Below are positions 26,832 through 36,809 of a stretch of 64,000 nt of DNA, one piece after another (position 1 is the first letter of the stretch; every line of letters starts with the position of its first letter). Source of the stretch: Bremerella sp. P1 (GTDB lineage Bacteria; Planctomycetota; Planctomycetia; Pirellulales; Pirellulaceae); assembly GCF_028748185.1 (NCBI RefSeq), contig NZ_CP118164.1, positions 434,001 through 498,000 on the forward strand, in the 5' to 3' direction. Made by a program: the position numbers and the translations under genes. The notes beneath the pieces were generated by a model. That model saw nothing but the letters and a program-made list of their open reading frames with translations. It was not told where the DNA came from and did no database searches.

Positions 26832-29800
26832 CTAGCGAGGAATGGAGTTTCCTCGACGAATGACCGCCGGCGAGTCCGACGCAGGAGGCGCGCCGATAGG
26901 AAGACGTACGGCTCTCGCAGGAAAAAGTTGCTCCAAAGTTTCGTTGACCATGGGGAAAATCTCCTGCTCAGTCGTCGGATTATCGACCGAACCACCCACA
27001 TGGATCACCATTAAATTGCGGCTGGCCTGACCAATCATCTGGCGGACAACCGGCACGTCGAATGTCTGATTCCCAAACTCGGTGTAGAACCGCATGCTGA
27101 TCTGGCCATCCAGATTGGCTTCGCCGTTGCCCTTGAGCGCCAACGTCTGGCCAGAAAGCTGCATGTCATCCAGATAGACATAGTTGCCAGCGACGCGGTA
27201 CTTGATATCCGCGGAGTTGAACGCATTGGTATCCGGAAATCGAGCGTTGAGAACGTTTAGCATGGCAACGGCCAGCGGCAGCTGATACATGTTCGCATCG
27301 CGCAACTGCAACGCCCCGGTACCATCCCAGGTATGCGTTCCTTCCAAGGTACCTGCCAGGCTGATATTGCCATAAAGTCGCCCAGACGTCTGGCCACGGT
27401 TTTGCTGTCCCAGGTCAATGAGCATCTGGCCGACCGTACCATTGACCAGCGTAATATCTGTTTGAAACGGCTGCGCGCCGGCTAACTGCATCCGACTGTC
27501 AATCGAGATCACACCACCGAAGGTATTCGCCGTGACATGCCGAGGTGGCTGACTTTCGGTTCGTGGCACATGACGCCCGGTAAGAAACTGCGTTTCATCA
27601 ATCCAGAATGGTCCCCGAACATTCGACAGAGGAATGCCGTTAGACGTGACGCTGTCTAAATGAAACTCACCGAACGATCGGGCCCCCGTCTCATCGGACT
27701 GCCCTTCGAAGCGGATCGCTCCATAAATGTTGCTGATGATGGCTCCGCGCCGAATCTGACCACCGGCCATGTGCACGGTCATATCCCAGTTCATCTGAAC
27801 CGCGCGGCCTGGGTTGGGATTGGAAAGCACGACCACGCCGTCGGCGTGAAAGAGTGGACCGATCTGTAGTTGCTGCAGCGACTTCTCCAGCTTCTCAGGC
27901 ACGGCCAACAGTAGGTCACGATCGACCACGATGTTTTCAATTCGCAGACCTTCAAACCGAACCTGCCAACGGCGGTCTTCGGGAAAGTAGCAGCTTCCTT
28001 GCGTCGAAACGCGAACGTCACCGTGTCGCGCAGTCAACTGATTGAGTGTGATCTGTCCGTTACGAAACTCGACAGTACCGACCACTTCGTCCAGCACATA
28101 AGGAAACCCGACCGGCTCGACCGAGATCGCGCGACCCGAGAGATTCCGACTGCGTTCCCACTTCTGAGCAGTTACCCACAGATCGCAATCACCTTCCTGG
28201 TTGGGCCAATGCAACTGGACATCCATGTGATCGATCGAACCGCGAGGACGCAGTTGATCCCAACCTTCCTGTGCCGAGCCTGGAATCGCCGCTTTGAGTT
28301 CGTCATCCAGGGGAACGTCTTTACAAGCAAACGTTACATTCAGATCACCACGCTTGTCTCCTGGAACCTCTTGCCAAGTGCCGCGACAAGTGACGTGCCC
28401 ACTGTCGTTGTAGCCTTGAAGCTGCTCAATGGTGACAAGGCCATCTTTCCAAACAATGTGGCCGTTGATCTTGGAAATGGGGTAGGGAAACTTCTCATAT
28501 TTGACCGAGGCATCGATGATTTCCATCCGCAGTGACTTGTCCGGTTTTCTTTCCGGCTGGCTATGCGTGACGATCGTGAAATCAACGTTCGCCGCGCCTT
28601 GCAGATGAAAGTCACGTGCCACATTGCAGACATCTTCTTGAGCCACATGCAACGCATGCTCGAACGTCGAATCCCAATGGATCGGATCAAGCGATCGGAC
28701 GCGAACCGGTCCGCTGCTGTTGGGTCCAGGGTCCATCACGCTTCCGACAATCGCGATCCGCGACTTGCCGGCGTGGGCGAGCAGATCGATGTTCAGCAAC
28801 CGATCCTTGAAGTCGATCTTGCCCCGAGCATCGGTTACCGGATAGGGAAATTCCTCGAAGACAAAATTCGTTCCGCGGCAATTGGCGTGAATCTCCGGTA
28901 CCCATTTCAGTCCGTTGAAATCAAGCTTCACAGAAGCATCAAGGGTGCCTGAAGGCTGGTAGCGGCCCCAACTTCGCTGCATACCACTGGGCAGCATGGT
29001 GGCCAGGCCTTGATGGAGCGTAATATTCTTGAGCGTCGCCGAAACATGGACCGGGCTGTTTGCCTGCCATCCGTTTCTCGAGAGTGATGCACTGACCGAA
29101 CCGTTCTCGTAGTACGCAATCAGCTTCTCCACGCGAATACCTGGGGGCGATGCAATGACACGGCCCTGGATTCGCTCGACGGTGCCAGGAATTCGTGGAT
29201 CACTCCAAGTTCCTTCACGCACATCGACCGTCGCCAGGTAGTTGGTCAGGCCAGACGAATTGCCAGAAACCTGAAACGCAGCATCCGCCGTGGCTTCGAG
29301 ATGCACGAGGTCCTTGATGTGCGATTTCCACTCGCCAGGACAGAGTCCCCACAGGTGATCATCGATCCGGAGGTTGGCGATATTGCCCTGGGCGGCGAAT
29401 GTCTTAGCCGTTTCGTCAATCAACCCTGTTACCGTGGCCGACTCCCAGTTCTGACAATTGAGGGTCGCCTTGATCCGCTTCTGGGTACGTGTTTGTCCGG
29501 CGTACTCACCCATGCCGGGCGCGACTTCGGTTTTGATTTGAAAGTCAACGTTGTCCAGGATTCGTCGGACGTTGCCCCCGCGACGGTCGGCCAGCAATAG
29601 GGACGCATCAAACACTTCAATCGCCGGATTGTCGTCTCCCCATTTGGGCATCGGGAAAAGATGCTTCAAGTTGGTACTTCCATCGGTATCGATGGTTGCC
29701 GTCAACCTGGGACGTCTTGCCACGATCTTGTCGACCTGAAAATCCCCCGATGCGAGCTTACGAGGATCGGTCGTGCAGTAGACCATGATCTCGTCGACCG

Positions 29801-30086
29801 ACACTAACTCTTGGGATTGATAGAGACTCGATCGCTGGGCCAGCGAAAGTCCGCGGATCTCGATTCCTTTGCCTTCGATGAAACGAGCCGAGCGGACCGA
29901 GACCAACAGATGGCTGTAATGGCTGGCGAACTTCTTCTCGACGTGCGAACGAATTTCGTTATTCAGGTTGTGATAGAGGTACAACCCAAGCGCGCACGCC
30001 AACACGGCCACGATTAACGTGGTCCATTTGATGAAGCGATACGAAGCAGAAAAAAACTGACTCACCCGGGATGGAATCCTTTCCAA
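26832..30086 (-). CDS. Large AsmA-like envelope protein
   Basis: A 1084-residue protein with a single N-terminal transmembrane helix (about 20-42, KWTTLIVAVLACALGLYLY) and a long periplasmic region typical of AsmA/YhdP/TamB-like proteins, which shuttle lipids between membranes. The start LNNEIRSHVEKKF is followed by many beta-strand repeats; an FPYP-type strand recurs near 413, 532 and 659, about 120 residues apart. The C-terminal part (DIKYRVAGNYVYLDDMQLSG...LKGNGEANLDGQISM) resembles the AsmA C-terminal domain. It lies upstream of no obvious partner; the adjacent GT39 gene is on the same strand (88-bp gap). Confidence 0.85.
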   Translation of the reverse strand: MERIPSRVSQFFSASYRFIKWTTLIVAVLACALGLYLYHNLNNEIRSHVEKKFASHYSHLLVSVRSARFIEGKGIEIRGLSLAQRSSLYQSQELVSVDEIMVYCTTDPRKLASGDFQVDKIVARRPRLTATIDTDGSTNLKHLFPMPKWGDDNPAIEVFDASLLLADRRGGNVRRILDNVDFQIKTEVAPGMGEYAGQTRTQKRIKATLNCQNWESATVTGLIDETAKTFAAQGNIANLRIDDHLWGLCPGEWKSHIKDLVHLEATADAAFQVSGNSSGLTNYLATVDVREGTWSDPRIPGTVERIQGRVIASPPGIRVEKLIAYYENGSVSASLSRNGWQANSPVHVSATLKNITLHQGLATMLPSGMQRSWGRYQPSGTLDASVKLDFNGLKWVPEIHANCRGTNFVFEEFPYPVTDARGKIDFKDRLLNIDLLAHAGKSRIAIVGSVMDPGPNSSGPVRVRSLDPIHWDSTFEHALHVAQEDVCNVARDFHLQGAANVDFTIVTHSQPERKPDKSLRMEIIDASVKYEKFPYPISKINGHIVWKDGLVTIEQLQGYNDSGHVTCRGTWQEVPGDKRGDLNVTFACKDVPLDDELKAAIPGSAQEGWDQLRPRGSIDHMDVQLHWPNQEGDCDLWVTAQKWERSRNLSGRAISVEPVGFPYVLDEVVGTVEFRNGQITLNQLTARHGDVRVSTQGSCYFPEDRRWQVRFEGLRIENIVVDRDLLLAVPEKLEKSLQQLQIGPLFHADGVVVLSNPNPGRAVQMNWDMTVHMAGGQIRRGAIISNIYGAIRFEGQSDETGARSFGEFHLDSVTSNGIPLSNVRGPFWIDETQFLTGRHVPRTESQPPRHVTANTFGGVISIDSRMQLAGAQPFQTDITLVNGTVGQMLIDLGQQNRGQTSGRLYGNISLAGTLEGTHTWDGTGALQLRDANMYQLPLAVAMLNVLNARFPDTNAFNSADIKYRVAGNYVYLDDMQLSGQTLALKGNGEANLDGQISMRFYTEFGNQTFDVPVVRQMIGQASRNLMVIHVGGSVDNPTTEQEIFPMVNETLEQLFPARAVRLPIGAPPASDSPAVIRRGNSIPR

Positions 30087-30174
30087 ACGGACAGATGTCG
30101 CTAAATCTTGGCAGAATCAGGCCTTCGGGTAAACGTCGGTTTGGATGCTGGCAGCCGTTTTCTGCGGCCCGATT

Positions 30175-31476
30175 TCAGTTTTCGTTGGGAGAATCCGTCG
30201 CGGACTTGTTCCAGTAACTTCGCCACCAGCCAGCCAGTAGGCCGGCACTAAGGATCGCCAGGGCTAGCATTGGCGGCTGGCGATACCGAATCGAACTGAC
30301 AAATACCAAGTGCAAGAAGCAGAAGTAGAAGAGAGGCAAGGCCAGCAGAAAGTAGATCCACATGCGTCGGGCATAGAGCACCGTTGCCAGCAAACCAGTC
30401 ACAACGATGGGTAGGTAGCCCAAAGCGGTCACAATGTCCATTTTGCCGATCACATCTGGATTATTCCCCACCGGGGTCCAGTACCGCCAAAACTTGACGC
30501 CAGCCAACTGGATCACCTTGCCCGGGTTTTGCTTGGCCCAATCGATGGCAGCCTGCTTCATTCGTTCGTCGAGACGCGATTCAAACGTGCCTGGGAGAGA
30601 GTCTTCCAGGTCCGCTTCTTCAGCAGCCAGATCATGTTTGAATCCAGGCACGTAGCTCATATCGCTGGCCCCGGTCGCCATGGGGCTGATTCCATCGTAC
30701 AGACTTGCCCCCACCTGAAGGGTCGTCGGCACGAACTTGCCAATCACCATGTAGTTCCGCACCCACCACGGCATCAGCACCATTGCTGCGACAACCGCAG
30801 CCGTTGCGTAGGAGAACAATTGCTGCTTTCGGTTTTCGTAGAAAAGTAGCCCGATCGGTGCCGCGAATAGCGGAAACATCAACCAACTCGGCCGTATCAA
30901 AATGGCCAGCCCGAATGCCAGTCCCGATAGGGCTGCGAATTTCTTCCGACGCGACGATTCGTCTGCTTTCAGCGCAACAATCAGCCAGCCGAGATTCAAA
31001 AGCATCAGCGGAACAAACGGGGCCTCACTCAGGATAAAGACGCTCATTCCGATGGCTCCGGGATAGAACGCAACCAGCATCGCAGCCAGTACGCCGGCGA
31101 CCGGATCGAACAGCATCCGAGCAATCCACGCCGCCAACCCAATCGTGATCGTCCCGCAAACGATACCGACCAATCGCAACGCAAAGGTGGGCGGTGGATC
31201 GGCAAACCAATAGACGGGAGCCAGAAGCAATGGATAACCAGGCGTCCGCGCGACCTGGGCGTCGCCGTAGACGAAGTCTTCTCCCCGCGCAAGATGCTGA
31301 GCCAACACCTCGTAGCTGAGACTATCCCCGAAGAAAAAACGTTCTCCCTCGGGGATCCTCGATTCCCACCAAACAGCGGCACCAAGTCGAACCAGCGCGC
31401 CTAAAACGACAATCGTTACCAAAAGCCAGACTAATTCTCGCTTTTGAGGCTCCGCAACTTGTTGGTTACTAGACAT
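30175..31476 (-). CDS. GT39-type integral membrane glycosyltransferase (ArnT/PMT-like)
   Basis: A 433-residue polytopic membrane protein, about 10-12 helices. The first periplasmic loop has the acidic DSLSYEVLAQHLARGEDFVYGD followed by RTPGYPLLLAPVY, characteristic of dolichyl/polyprenyl-phosphate sugar transferases. Such enzymes move a sugar from a lipid carrier to lipid A, protein or glycan on the outer side of the membrane. The acceptor is unknown. It starts with ATG and precedes the AsmA-like gene on the same strand. Confidence 0.82.
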   Translation of the reverse strand: MSSNQQVAEPQKRELVWLLVTIVVLGALVRLGAAVWWESRIPEGERFFFGDSLSYEVLAQHLARGEDFVYGDAQVARTPGYPLLLAPVYWFADPPPTFALRLVGIVCGTITIGLAAWIARMLFDPVAGVLAAMLVAFYPGAIGMSVFILSEAPFVPLMLLNLGWLIVALKADESSRRKKFAALSGLAFGLAILIRPSWLMFPLFAAPIGLLFYENRKQQLFSYATAAVVAAMVLMPWWVRNYMVIGKFVPTTLQVGASLYDGISPMATGASDMSYVPGFKHDLAAEEADLEDSLPGTFESRLDERMKQAAIDWAKQNPGKVIQLAGVKFWRYWTPVGNNPDVIGKMDIVTALGYLPIVVTGLLATVLYARRMWIYFLLALPLFYFCFLHLVFVSSIRYRQPPMLALAILSAGLLAGWWRSYWNKSATDSPNEN

Positions 31477-31808
31477 TTAGGTGACCGGCAACTTTGGGAC
31501 GATCGCGACATCAACGAATCGCCTGAGGAGAAAACTGGCAAACCAGGCAAGCTGTACGCGTTTGTGTAATATTAGCGCCTTAGGGAAAATCTTGCCCGAA
31601 ATCACCCCAGGACAATAGTTTACTTCCATGAATCAGTCGGTATACTCGGACTGCCACGCTATATGCGAGGCACTAATTCACGTTTTTCTCGTCTTCTCCG
31701 GTTCCACCCCATGAACTGGTCAAACTTGATCTAGTACTGCCCACACCAAGAGCGGTCGTCAATACTGCCCCCCATTATGCACAGTTTTGTGTAGGAGATT
31801 TTCTTCCC
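31477..31808 (+). promoter_or_regulatory. Intergenic region with promoter of the MFS gene
   Basis: This 332-bp gap separates the divergent GT39 and MFS genes. A plausible plus-strand promoter is TTTACT (31619-31624), 16 bp, TATACT (31641-31646). A ribosome-binding sequence TAGGAG precedes the MFS ATG, though slightly far (11 bases). No RNA gene or repeat was seen. Confidence 0.5.
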
Positions 31809-33407
31809 ATGTCCAACGATTCTTCCGCTGCCAGCCCGACTTATCATCGGATGGCACTTCTCATCGCCAGCTTCATGACCCTGATCGCCGCGGGGGTTGG
31901 TTTTGGTGTTCGTGCTGGGATTTTGAACGACTGGGCCATCCGCTACGGTTTCACCAAGGTGGAACTCGGAACGATCACCGGGGGCGGTCTGGTTGGTTTC
32001 GGCTTTACCATTATCTTCTTCAGCTTCCTGGCGGATAATCTGTTGGGCTACAAGAAGCTGCTGGTCCTGGCATTCGTGCTGCACGTTTTGTCGGTGGTCA
32101 TCACTTTGGCCGCGACACCTGTGTTTGGAATTGCCGGTAAAGACGCCACTTACTGGTGCTTGTACATCGGTGTGTTCATCTTCGCTCTGGCCAATGGTGT
32201 TTGCGAAGCGGTGATCAACCCGCTGGTCGCGACCCTCTTCCCGAAAGAGAAGACGCACTATCTCAACATCCTGCACGCTGGCTGGCCGGCTGGTCTGATC
32301 ATCGGCGGTATCATTGGCTACATGTTCTGCGGCGACAATGCTGCGATCAGCCATCTGCCGTGGGAAGTTCCGCTGGCGATGTACATGATTCCGACCCTGG
32401 TCTACGGTTTCATGGTCTTGAAGGAAGCCTTCCCACCATCGGAAGCTGCTGCCGCCGGTGTGACCACCAAGGAAATGTTGCTGCAATTCCTTTCGCCACT
32501 GTTGTTGTTCCTGTTCGTGATTCACGCGATGGTGGGTTACGTGGAACTGGGTACCGACAGCTGGATCACGAACATCATGGAAAACGTGATTTCCGGTAAA
32601 GCGTTCCTCCTGTTCATCTACACCTCGGCGATCATGTTCGTCCTGCGATTTTTCGCCGGTCCGATCGTTCACCAGATCAACCCGCTGGGTCTGCTGTTTG
32701 TTTGTGCGATCTTCGGTTGCAGCGGCCTTTACTGGCTCGGTTCCGCCAACACTGGCTGGGCGATCATCGCTGCCGCGACCGTTTACGGTTTGGGTAAAAC
32801 CTTCTTCTGGCCAACAATGCTTGGTGTGGTCGGCGAACGCTTCCCACGCGGTGGTGCCATCACCATGGGCGTGATGGGTGGTATCGGGATGCTCTCGGCC
32901 GGTTTGCTGGGTGGTCCTGGTATCGGTTACAAGCAGGACTACTTCGCCACGCAGAAGATGCAGCAACTGGACGACGCCTTGTTTGAAGAATACCGTTCGC
33001 AGAGCAAGAAGTCGTTTCTGTTCTTCCCTGAAGTTTACGCTTTGGACGGTGCCAAGGTTGGTGTGCTGAAGGACGACGGGGCTGAACTGGCTCGTCGTAC
33101 GGAAATCGAAACCGCTGAAGGCAAGGTTTCCGAACAAACCGAGGCCCTAAACGCCTGGTGGGAAGCCAACAAACCAGCGAACGAAGAAACACGTACTCAC
33201 GAACTGGAAACGATCGAAACGGCCAACATCTACGGTGGTCGAATGGCATTGAAGTGGACGGCCATCATCCCTGCGACGATGGGCCTCTGCTACTTGCTGC
33301 TGGTGATCTACTTCTGGAGTCAGGGTGGTTACAAGCAGGTGGTGCTGCACGGCGAAGAATCGGAAACCGAGCAGTACACCGGTGGTGTCGAAGGTCCTGT
33401 GGAATAA
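31809..33407 (+). CDS. MFS transporter with a large soluble loop before the last helix
   Basis: A 532-residue major-facilitator protein resembling sugar permeases (FucP-like). Helices start at about residue 15 (LLIASFMTLIAAGVGFGV) and the cytoplasmic loop ADNLLGYKKLL (75-85) matches the A-motif region. After about eleven helices there is an unusual hydrophilic segment of about 105 residues (373-478, many Glu, Lys and Gln) before a final helix (LKWTAIIPATMGLCYLLLVIYF). With N-inside topology this loop should be periplasmic. The substrate is not defined. A strong terminator follows. Confidence 0.85.
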   Translation: MSNDSSAASPTYHRMALLIASFMTLIAAGVGFGVRAGILNDWAIRYGFTKVELGTITGGGLVGFGFTIIFFSFLADNLLGYKKLLVLAFVLHVLSVVITLAATPVFGIAGKDATYWCLYIGVFIFALANGVCEAVINPLVATLFPKEKTHYLNILHAGWPAGLIIGGIIGYMFCGDNAAISHLPWEVPLAMYMIPTLVYGFMVLKEAFPPSEAAAAGVTTKEMLLQFLSPLLLFLFVIHAMVGYVELGTDSWITNIMENVISGKAFLLFIYTSAIMFVLRFFAGPIVHQINPLGLLFVCAIFGCSGLYWLGSANTGWAIIAAATVYGLGKTFFWPTMLGVVGERFPRGGAITMGVMGGIGMLSAGLLGGPGIGYKQDYFATQKMQQLDDALFEEYRSQSKKSFLFFPEVYALDGAKVGVLKDDGAELARRTEIETAEGKVSEQTEALNAWWEANKPANEETRTHELETIETANIYGGRMALKWTAIIPATMGLCYLLLVIYFWSQGGYKQVVLHGEESETEQYTGGVEGPVE

Positions 33408-33440
33408 CTCCAAAAGCTTCGATTCTCGCGTTCAAAACAG

Positions 33441-33477
33441 AAGGCGAGCCTCATTTGGGGCTCGCCTTTTTCGTTTA
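33441..33477 (+). terminator. Intrinsic terminator of the MFS gene
   Basis: Perfect 10-bp stem (33441-33450 with 33459-33468) and a following TTTTTCGTTT tract on the plus strand, 33 bp after the stop. Confidence 0.9.
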
Positions 33478-33496
33478 GGGCTATCCTGGCGAGAGT

Positions 33497-34522
33497 CTAG
33501 CGTTTCAAAGTCAAAACATCTGCTTCACGAGCCGCTCGAATTGCCCCTGGCAGGACGTCCGCCACGGCATCTGCTTGCCCGAAAGCGAGCTCGCTGAGCT
33601 TTTGCCAGTGAAGCTGCGACATCTCTTGCCGTGGCCAATTCTGTTCTCGCCAAACCCGAACAAATAGTTCGCGCACGAGGTACGGGCGAACGCCGTTTAA
33701 CTTGCGAAGATCGATGCGTACAACGCTCGGATCGACAATCGTGACGGCGACATCCATCAGTTCACCGACCAGATCATCGATCACTTCCTGGCACTCGGCC
33801 GCCTGATACGAAAGTCTCGCGAGCGATTGATCGACCTGCTCGCCGAACGCTTCGCGAAGCTTCGGTAGCAGGTCGTTGCGAATCTTATTGCGGGTAAAAT
33901 CCTGGCCGGCATTGGTGGCATCTTCTCGCCACGGCTGGCCAATCGCTTCCAGGTACTCGATGATCTCGCTGCGGGTAAATGGAAGCAGCGGACGCACCAG
34001 CCCCACGCCCGGCAGCCACTGACGAGCCTTGGCGATGCCTTGCAGACCAGCGATACCTGTTCCTCGCAGAATACGGTGCAGGACCGTTTCGATTTGATCG
34101 TCCTGGTGGTGCGCTGTTACCAGGTAGCGGGCTTCGACCTCCAGGGCCACTTCGGCAAAGAACGCATAGCGTGCAGCGCGAGCGGCGGCCTCCAGCCCAT
34201 CGACGGTTTGCCCAGGCGAAAGGGCATCGGCGGATAGGGAACGCGTGCGAACGTTCAGCCCTAGGCTTTCCGCCGACTCGACCACAAACCGCTGGTCATC
34301 CTCCGATGCCTGACCACGGAGGCCGTGATTCACATGCACGACCCATAGCTTTTCACGGCCTGCGGAACCAAGAGAGTCGGCCATGAGCCGGAAAAGGGCC
34401 ATGCTATCAGCCCCGCCAGACACGGCGACGAGCGTGACGCGACCATGCCAAGCTTCCGGTGGCCAGCTTTCGAGAAATCGTTGCGGGAATGTCGACGTGT
34501 CTTGCGGATTCAGCAATTGCAA
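33497..34522 (-). CDS. tilS: tRNA(Ile)-lysidine synthase
   Basis: A 341-residue N-type ATP pyrophosphatase that converts C34 to lysidine in tRNA-Ile(CAU), so AUA is read as Ile. The PP-loop SGGADS is at 35-40, followed by VVHVNHGLRGQASEDD and the HHQDDQIETVLHRILRGTG signature. It lacks the long C-terminal domain of E. coli TilS (about 430 residues), as in many short bacterial forms. It is convergent with the MFS gene and lies before a 709-bp gap. Confidence 0.95.
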   Translation of the reverse strand: MQLLNPQDTSTFPQRFLESWPPEAWHGRVTLVAVSGGADSMALFRLMADSLGSAGREKLWVVHVNHGLRGQASEDDQRFVVESAESLGLNVRTRSLSADALSPGQTVDGLEAAARAARYAFFAEVALEVEARYLVTAHHQDDQIETVLHRILRGTGIAGLQGIAKARQWLPGVGLVRPLLPFTRSEIIEYLEAIGQPWREDATNAGQDFTRNKIRNDLLPKLREAFGEQVDQSLARLSYQAAECQEVIDDLVGELMDVAVTIVDPSVVRIDLRKLNGVRPYLVRELFVRVWREQNWPRQEMSQLHWQKLSELAFGQADAVADVLPGAIRAAREADVLTLKR

Positions 34523-35231
34523 GCAGCCCGATTTTGAATTGTTAAGAACGATTCCCGCAAGAAAAAAATGAATGCTTCCCTCCGACGGGGAACTCTGTTA
34601 ATATAACGTGAACGGGTTAGGCGCACTACCATTGTGCGCAGAGCCCAACGATTGTGTTACCTAAGCGCTTAACGAGATTGGCAAACACGTTTGCCAGACG
34701 ATCGATTAGGGAAAGCAGTCGATGTGCCGGATTGGTAAATCCTCTAGCCCCATTGGCTTTTCGGAGGGCAGATAAGCGTGCAACTACTCCTTCTTTTTCT
34801 GATACGGCTCCTTCTGGCGCTTTGTCCATGGAAGGTTGAAATCTTGAGCCCAGCTCGCGTTCGCGCGAAATCGGCCCAGCGACACGCAAATTCTCAACGA
34901 GAAACCGCAGTGGTTCATTTGCCACTGATTGGTTGGCTGGAAATTGACGCCCATCTTCTTCCCCATGATGCCTGTAAACGAGCTCGACAAGGCTCCTCGA
35001 AACGAGCAGGCCCAGGCTCCGGAAACTCTTCCGGAAAACGATCTGACTACTGACCTTCATGGGGCATACTGCGCCCAAGGTTTAGTCGTTCGGGGGAACG
35101 AATTTCAAGTCTGGCACTTCGATGGCCTTCTCGACATCGCGTTGGTACGTCACTGAAGATGCATCATCTTTTCGTCTGCAAATACTTGCCACGTTAAACG
35201 CTATTCCATCCAGCTACAGGAGTAGTGGAAC
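34523..35231 (+). other. 709-bp gap with promoter-like element and structured RNA candidate
   Basis: No convincing long gene. An extended -10 (TGTTAATAT, about 34596-34604) is followed by a strong hairpin whose arms GGGTT-aG-GCGCAC and GTGCGC-ag-AGCCC lie at about 34615-34647. A second perfect hairpin (GGCAAAC/GTTTGCC, 34680-34695) and a third (GGATT/AATCC, 34729-34742) follow. Such a start plus ordered stems would fit a small non-coding RNA or a long leader of rny. The 3' end is undefined. Comparison with 6S, SRP, RNase P and tmRNA signatures recalled from memory found no match. Confidence 0.35.
34965..35156 (+). CDS. Possible small ORF (63 aa) upstream of rny
   Basis: Begins with two ATGs (MMPVNELDKAPRNE) and ends shortly before rny. 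It is acidic/Pro-rich at first and then reads GLVVRGNEFQVWHFDGLLDIA. No ribosome-binding site is visible and no family recognised; it could be a leader peptide or spurious. The rest of the gap shows frame changes that do not support a longer protein. Confidence 0.25.
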   Translation: MMPVNELDKAPRNEQAQAPETLPENDLTTDLHGAYCAQGLVVRGNEFQVWHFDGLLDIALVRH

Positions 35232-36782
35232 GTGACTGGGTTGTATTATGCATTGACAGCGGCAATTGCGGCGATAGGCACGTTTTTGCTCGTCAAGTTT
35301 TTCGACCGGCTCCGAAAAAAGGACGTGGAGACCGAGGCCCAACAGATTCTCGAGAAAGCCAAACAAGAATCTGAAAACCTCAAAAAAGAAGCTTTGCTCG
35401 AAGCAAAAGAAGAAGCTCTACGCCAGAAAACGGACGCCGAAAAAGACCTCTCCAAACAACGCGACGAAATCCGCGAACGCGAAAAGTCGCTCGACCGCCG
35501 CGAAGAATCGATCGAACAACAAGCAACTCACTTGCGCAAGCAAGAGAATATGGTCGAGACTACACAGCGGCGACTAACGGAAAAAATCGAAGAGAACGAC
35601 AAGCGTTCAACCAACCTCGAAAGCATCATCCGCGATCAACAGGAACGCCTGCACCGGATGAGCGGCCTCAACGCCGAAGAAGCCAAGAGCGAACTGCTGA
35701 AGCTTCTCGACCAACAACTTCAATCGGAAACCGGCGCAATCGTGCTGAAGCACCAGCGACGGATGGAAGAAGAAGTTCGCCCTATCGTTCAAGACATGCT
35801 GCTAACCGCGATGCAGCGTTTCGCCGCGGCCCACACGGCCGAATCGACGACCAGCACAGTCGATATTCCCAGCGACGAAATGAAGGGGCGAATCATCGGT
35901 CGTGAAGGCCGTAACATTCGCAGCTTCGAGAAGGAAACCGGCGTCGACGTAATCATCGACGATACACCTGGCGTGGTGATCGTCAGTGGCTTTGATCCGG
36001 TCCGCCGCGAGATCGCTCGACAATCGCTCAACAAACTGATCGCCGACGGCCGTATTCACCCCTCGCGTATCGAAGAAGTGGTCAAAGAAACCCAGGCCGA
36101 TATCGAAACCACGATTCGGAAAAAGGGGGAAGAAGCGACCACCGAAATTAACGTGATGGGGCTGCATCCCCGCCTGATCGAGATGCTGGGAAGACTCCAC
36201 TTCCGAACCAGCTACAGCCAGAACGTGTTGCGTCACAGTATTGAAGTCGGTTTCATTGCCGGGCTACTCGCCGAAATGATCGGCCTCGATCCGCAAATTG
36301 CACGGCGTGCCGGATTGCTTCATGATATTGGTAAAGCGGCGGATCACGAACTCGAAGGCGGGCACCCCAAGATTGGTGCTGACCTGCTGAAGCGTCACGG
36401 GGAATCGCCCGAGGTGGTTCACGCGGCGTTTGGTCATCATGACGAGATCATTACCGAGTACCCCTACACCATGCTGGTCGCTACGGCAGATGCCTGTAGT
36501 GCCTCGCGTCCGGGTGCTCGCCGCGAGACGCTCGAGCGATACATCAAACGCATGGAAGAGCTCGAGTCGATCGCCACTGGCTTCCACGGTGTCGAACAGG
36601 CCTTCGCCATTCAAGCGGGTCGCGAGCTTCGCGTGATCGCATCGGCCAAGGAAGTCAACGACGAGATGGCCGCCAAGATTTGTCGCGATATCGCCAAGGC
36701 GTTTGAAGAACAGCTGACGTACCCTGGCGAAATCAAGGTCACCATGGTCCGCGAGTCCCGGTTTACGGAATTCGCTCGCTAA
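35232..36782 (+). CDS. rny: Ribonuclease Y
   Basis: A 516-residue membrane-bound endoribonuclease initiating mRNA decay. Layout: N-terminal transmembrane helix (4-22), long charged coiled coil (about 25-150), KH domain (about 210-270, [24 protein letters not shown]) and HD domain with HSIEV and LLHDIGKA motifs. Length equals the family norm. The start is GTG. Together with the following YmdB-type phosphodiesterase it forms the rny-ymdB pair known in Firmicutes and other phyla, 27 bp apart. Confidence 0.95.
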   Translation: MTGLYYALTAAIAAIGTFLLVKFFDRLRKKDVETEAQQILEKAKQESENLKKEALLEAKEEALRQKTDAEKDLSKQRDEIREREKSLDRREESIEQQATHLRKQENMVETTQRRLTEKIEENDKRSTNLESIIRDQQERLHRMSGLNAEEAKSELLKLLDQQLQSETGAIVLKHQRRMEEEVRPIVQDMLLTAMQRFAAAHTAESTTSTVDIPSDEMKGRIIGREGRNIRSFEKETGVDVIIDDTPGVVIVSGFDPVRREIARQSLNKLIADGRIHPSRIEEVVKETQADIETTIRKKGEEATTEINVMGLHPRLIEMLGRLHFRTSYSQNVLRHSIEVGFIAGLLAEMIGLDPQIARRAGLLHDIGKAADHELEGGHPKIGADLLKRHGESPEVVHAAFGHHDEIITEYPYTMLVATADACSASRPGARRETLERYIKRMEELESIATGFHGVEQAFAIQAGRELRVIASAKEVNDEMAAKICRDIAKAFEEQLTYPGEIKVTMVRESRFTEFAR

Positions 36783-36809
36783 TTACTCATCACGGAAAGG
36801 TTGACTCCC

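Noticed and set aside
31731-33137. A 468-codon minus-strand reading frame
   Set aside because: It is antisense to the MFS gene, His/Gln/Arg rich and without any family motif; the opposite strand has clear MFS helices.
34626-35078. A 150-codon minus-strand frame upstream of rny
   Set aside because: No ribosome-binding site or family; the region shows RNA-like stems on the other strand.
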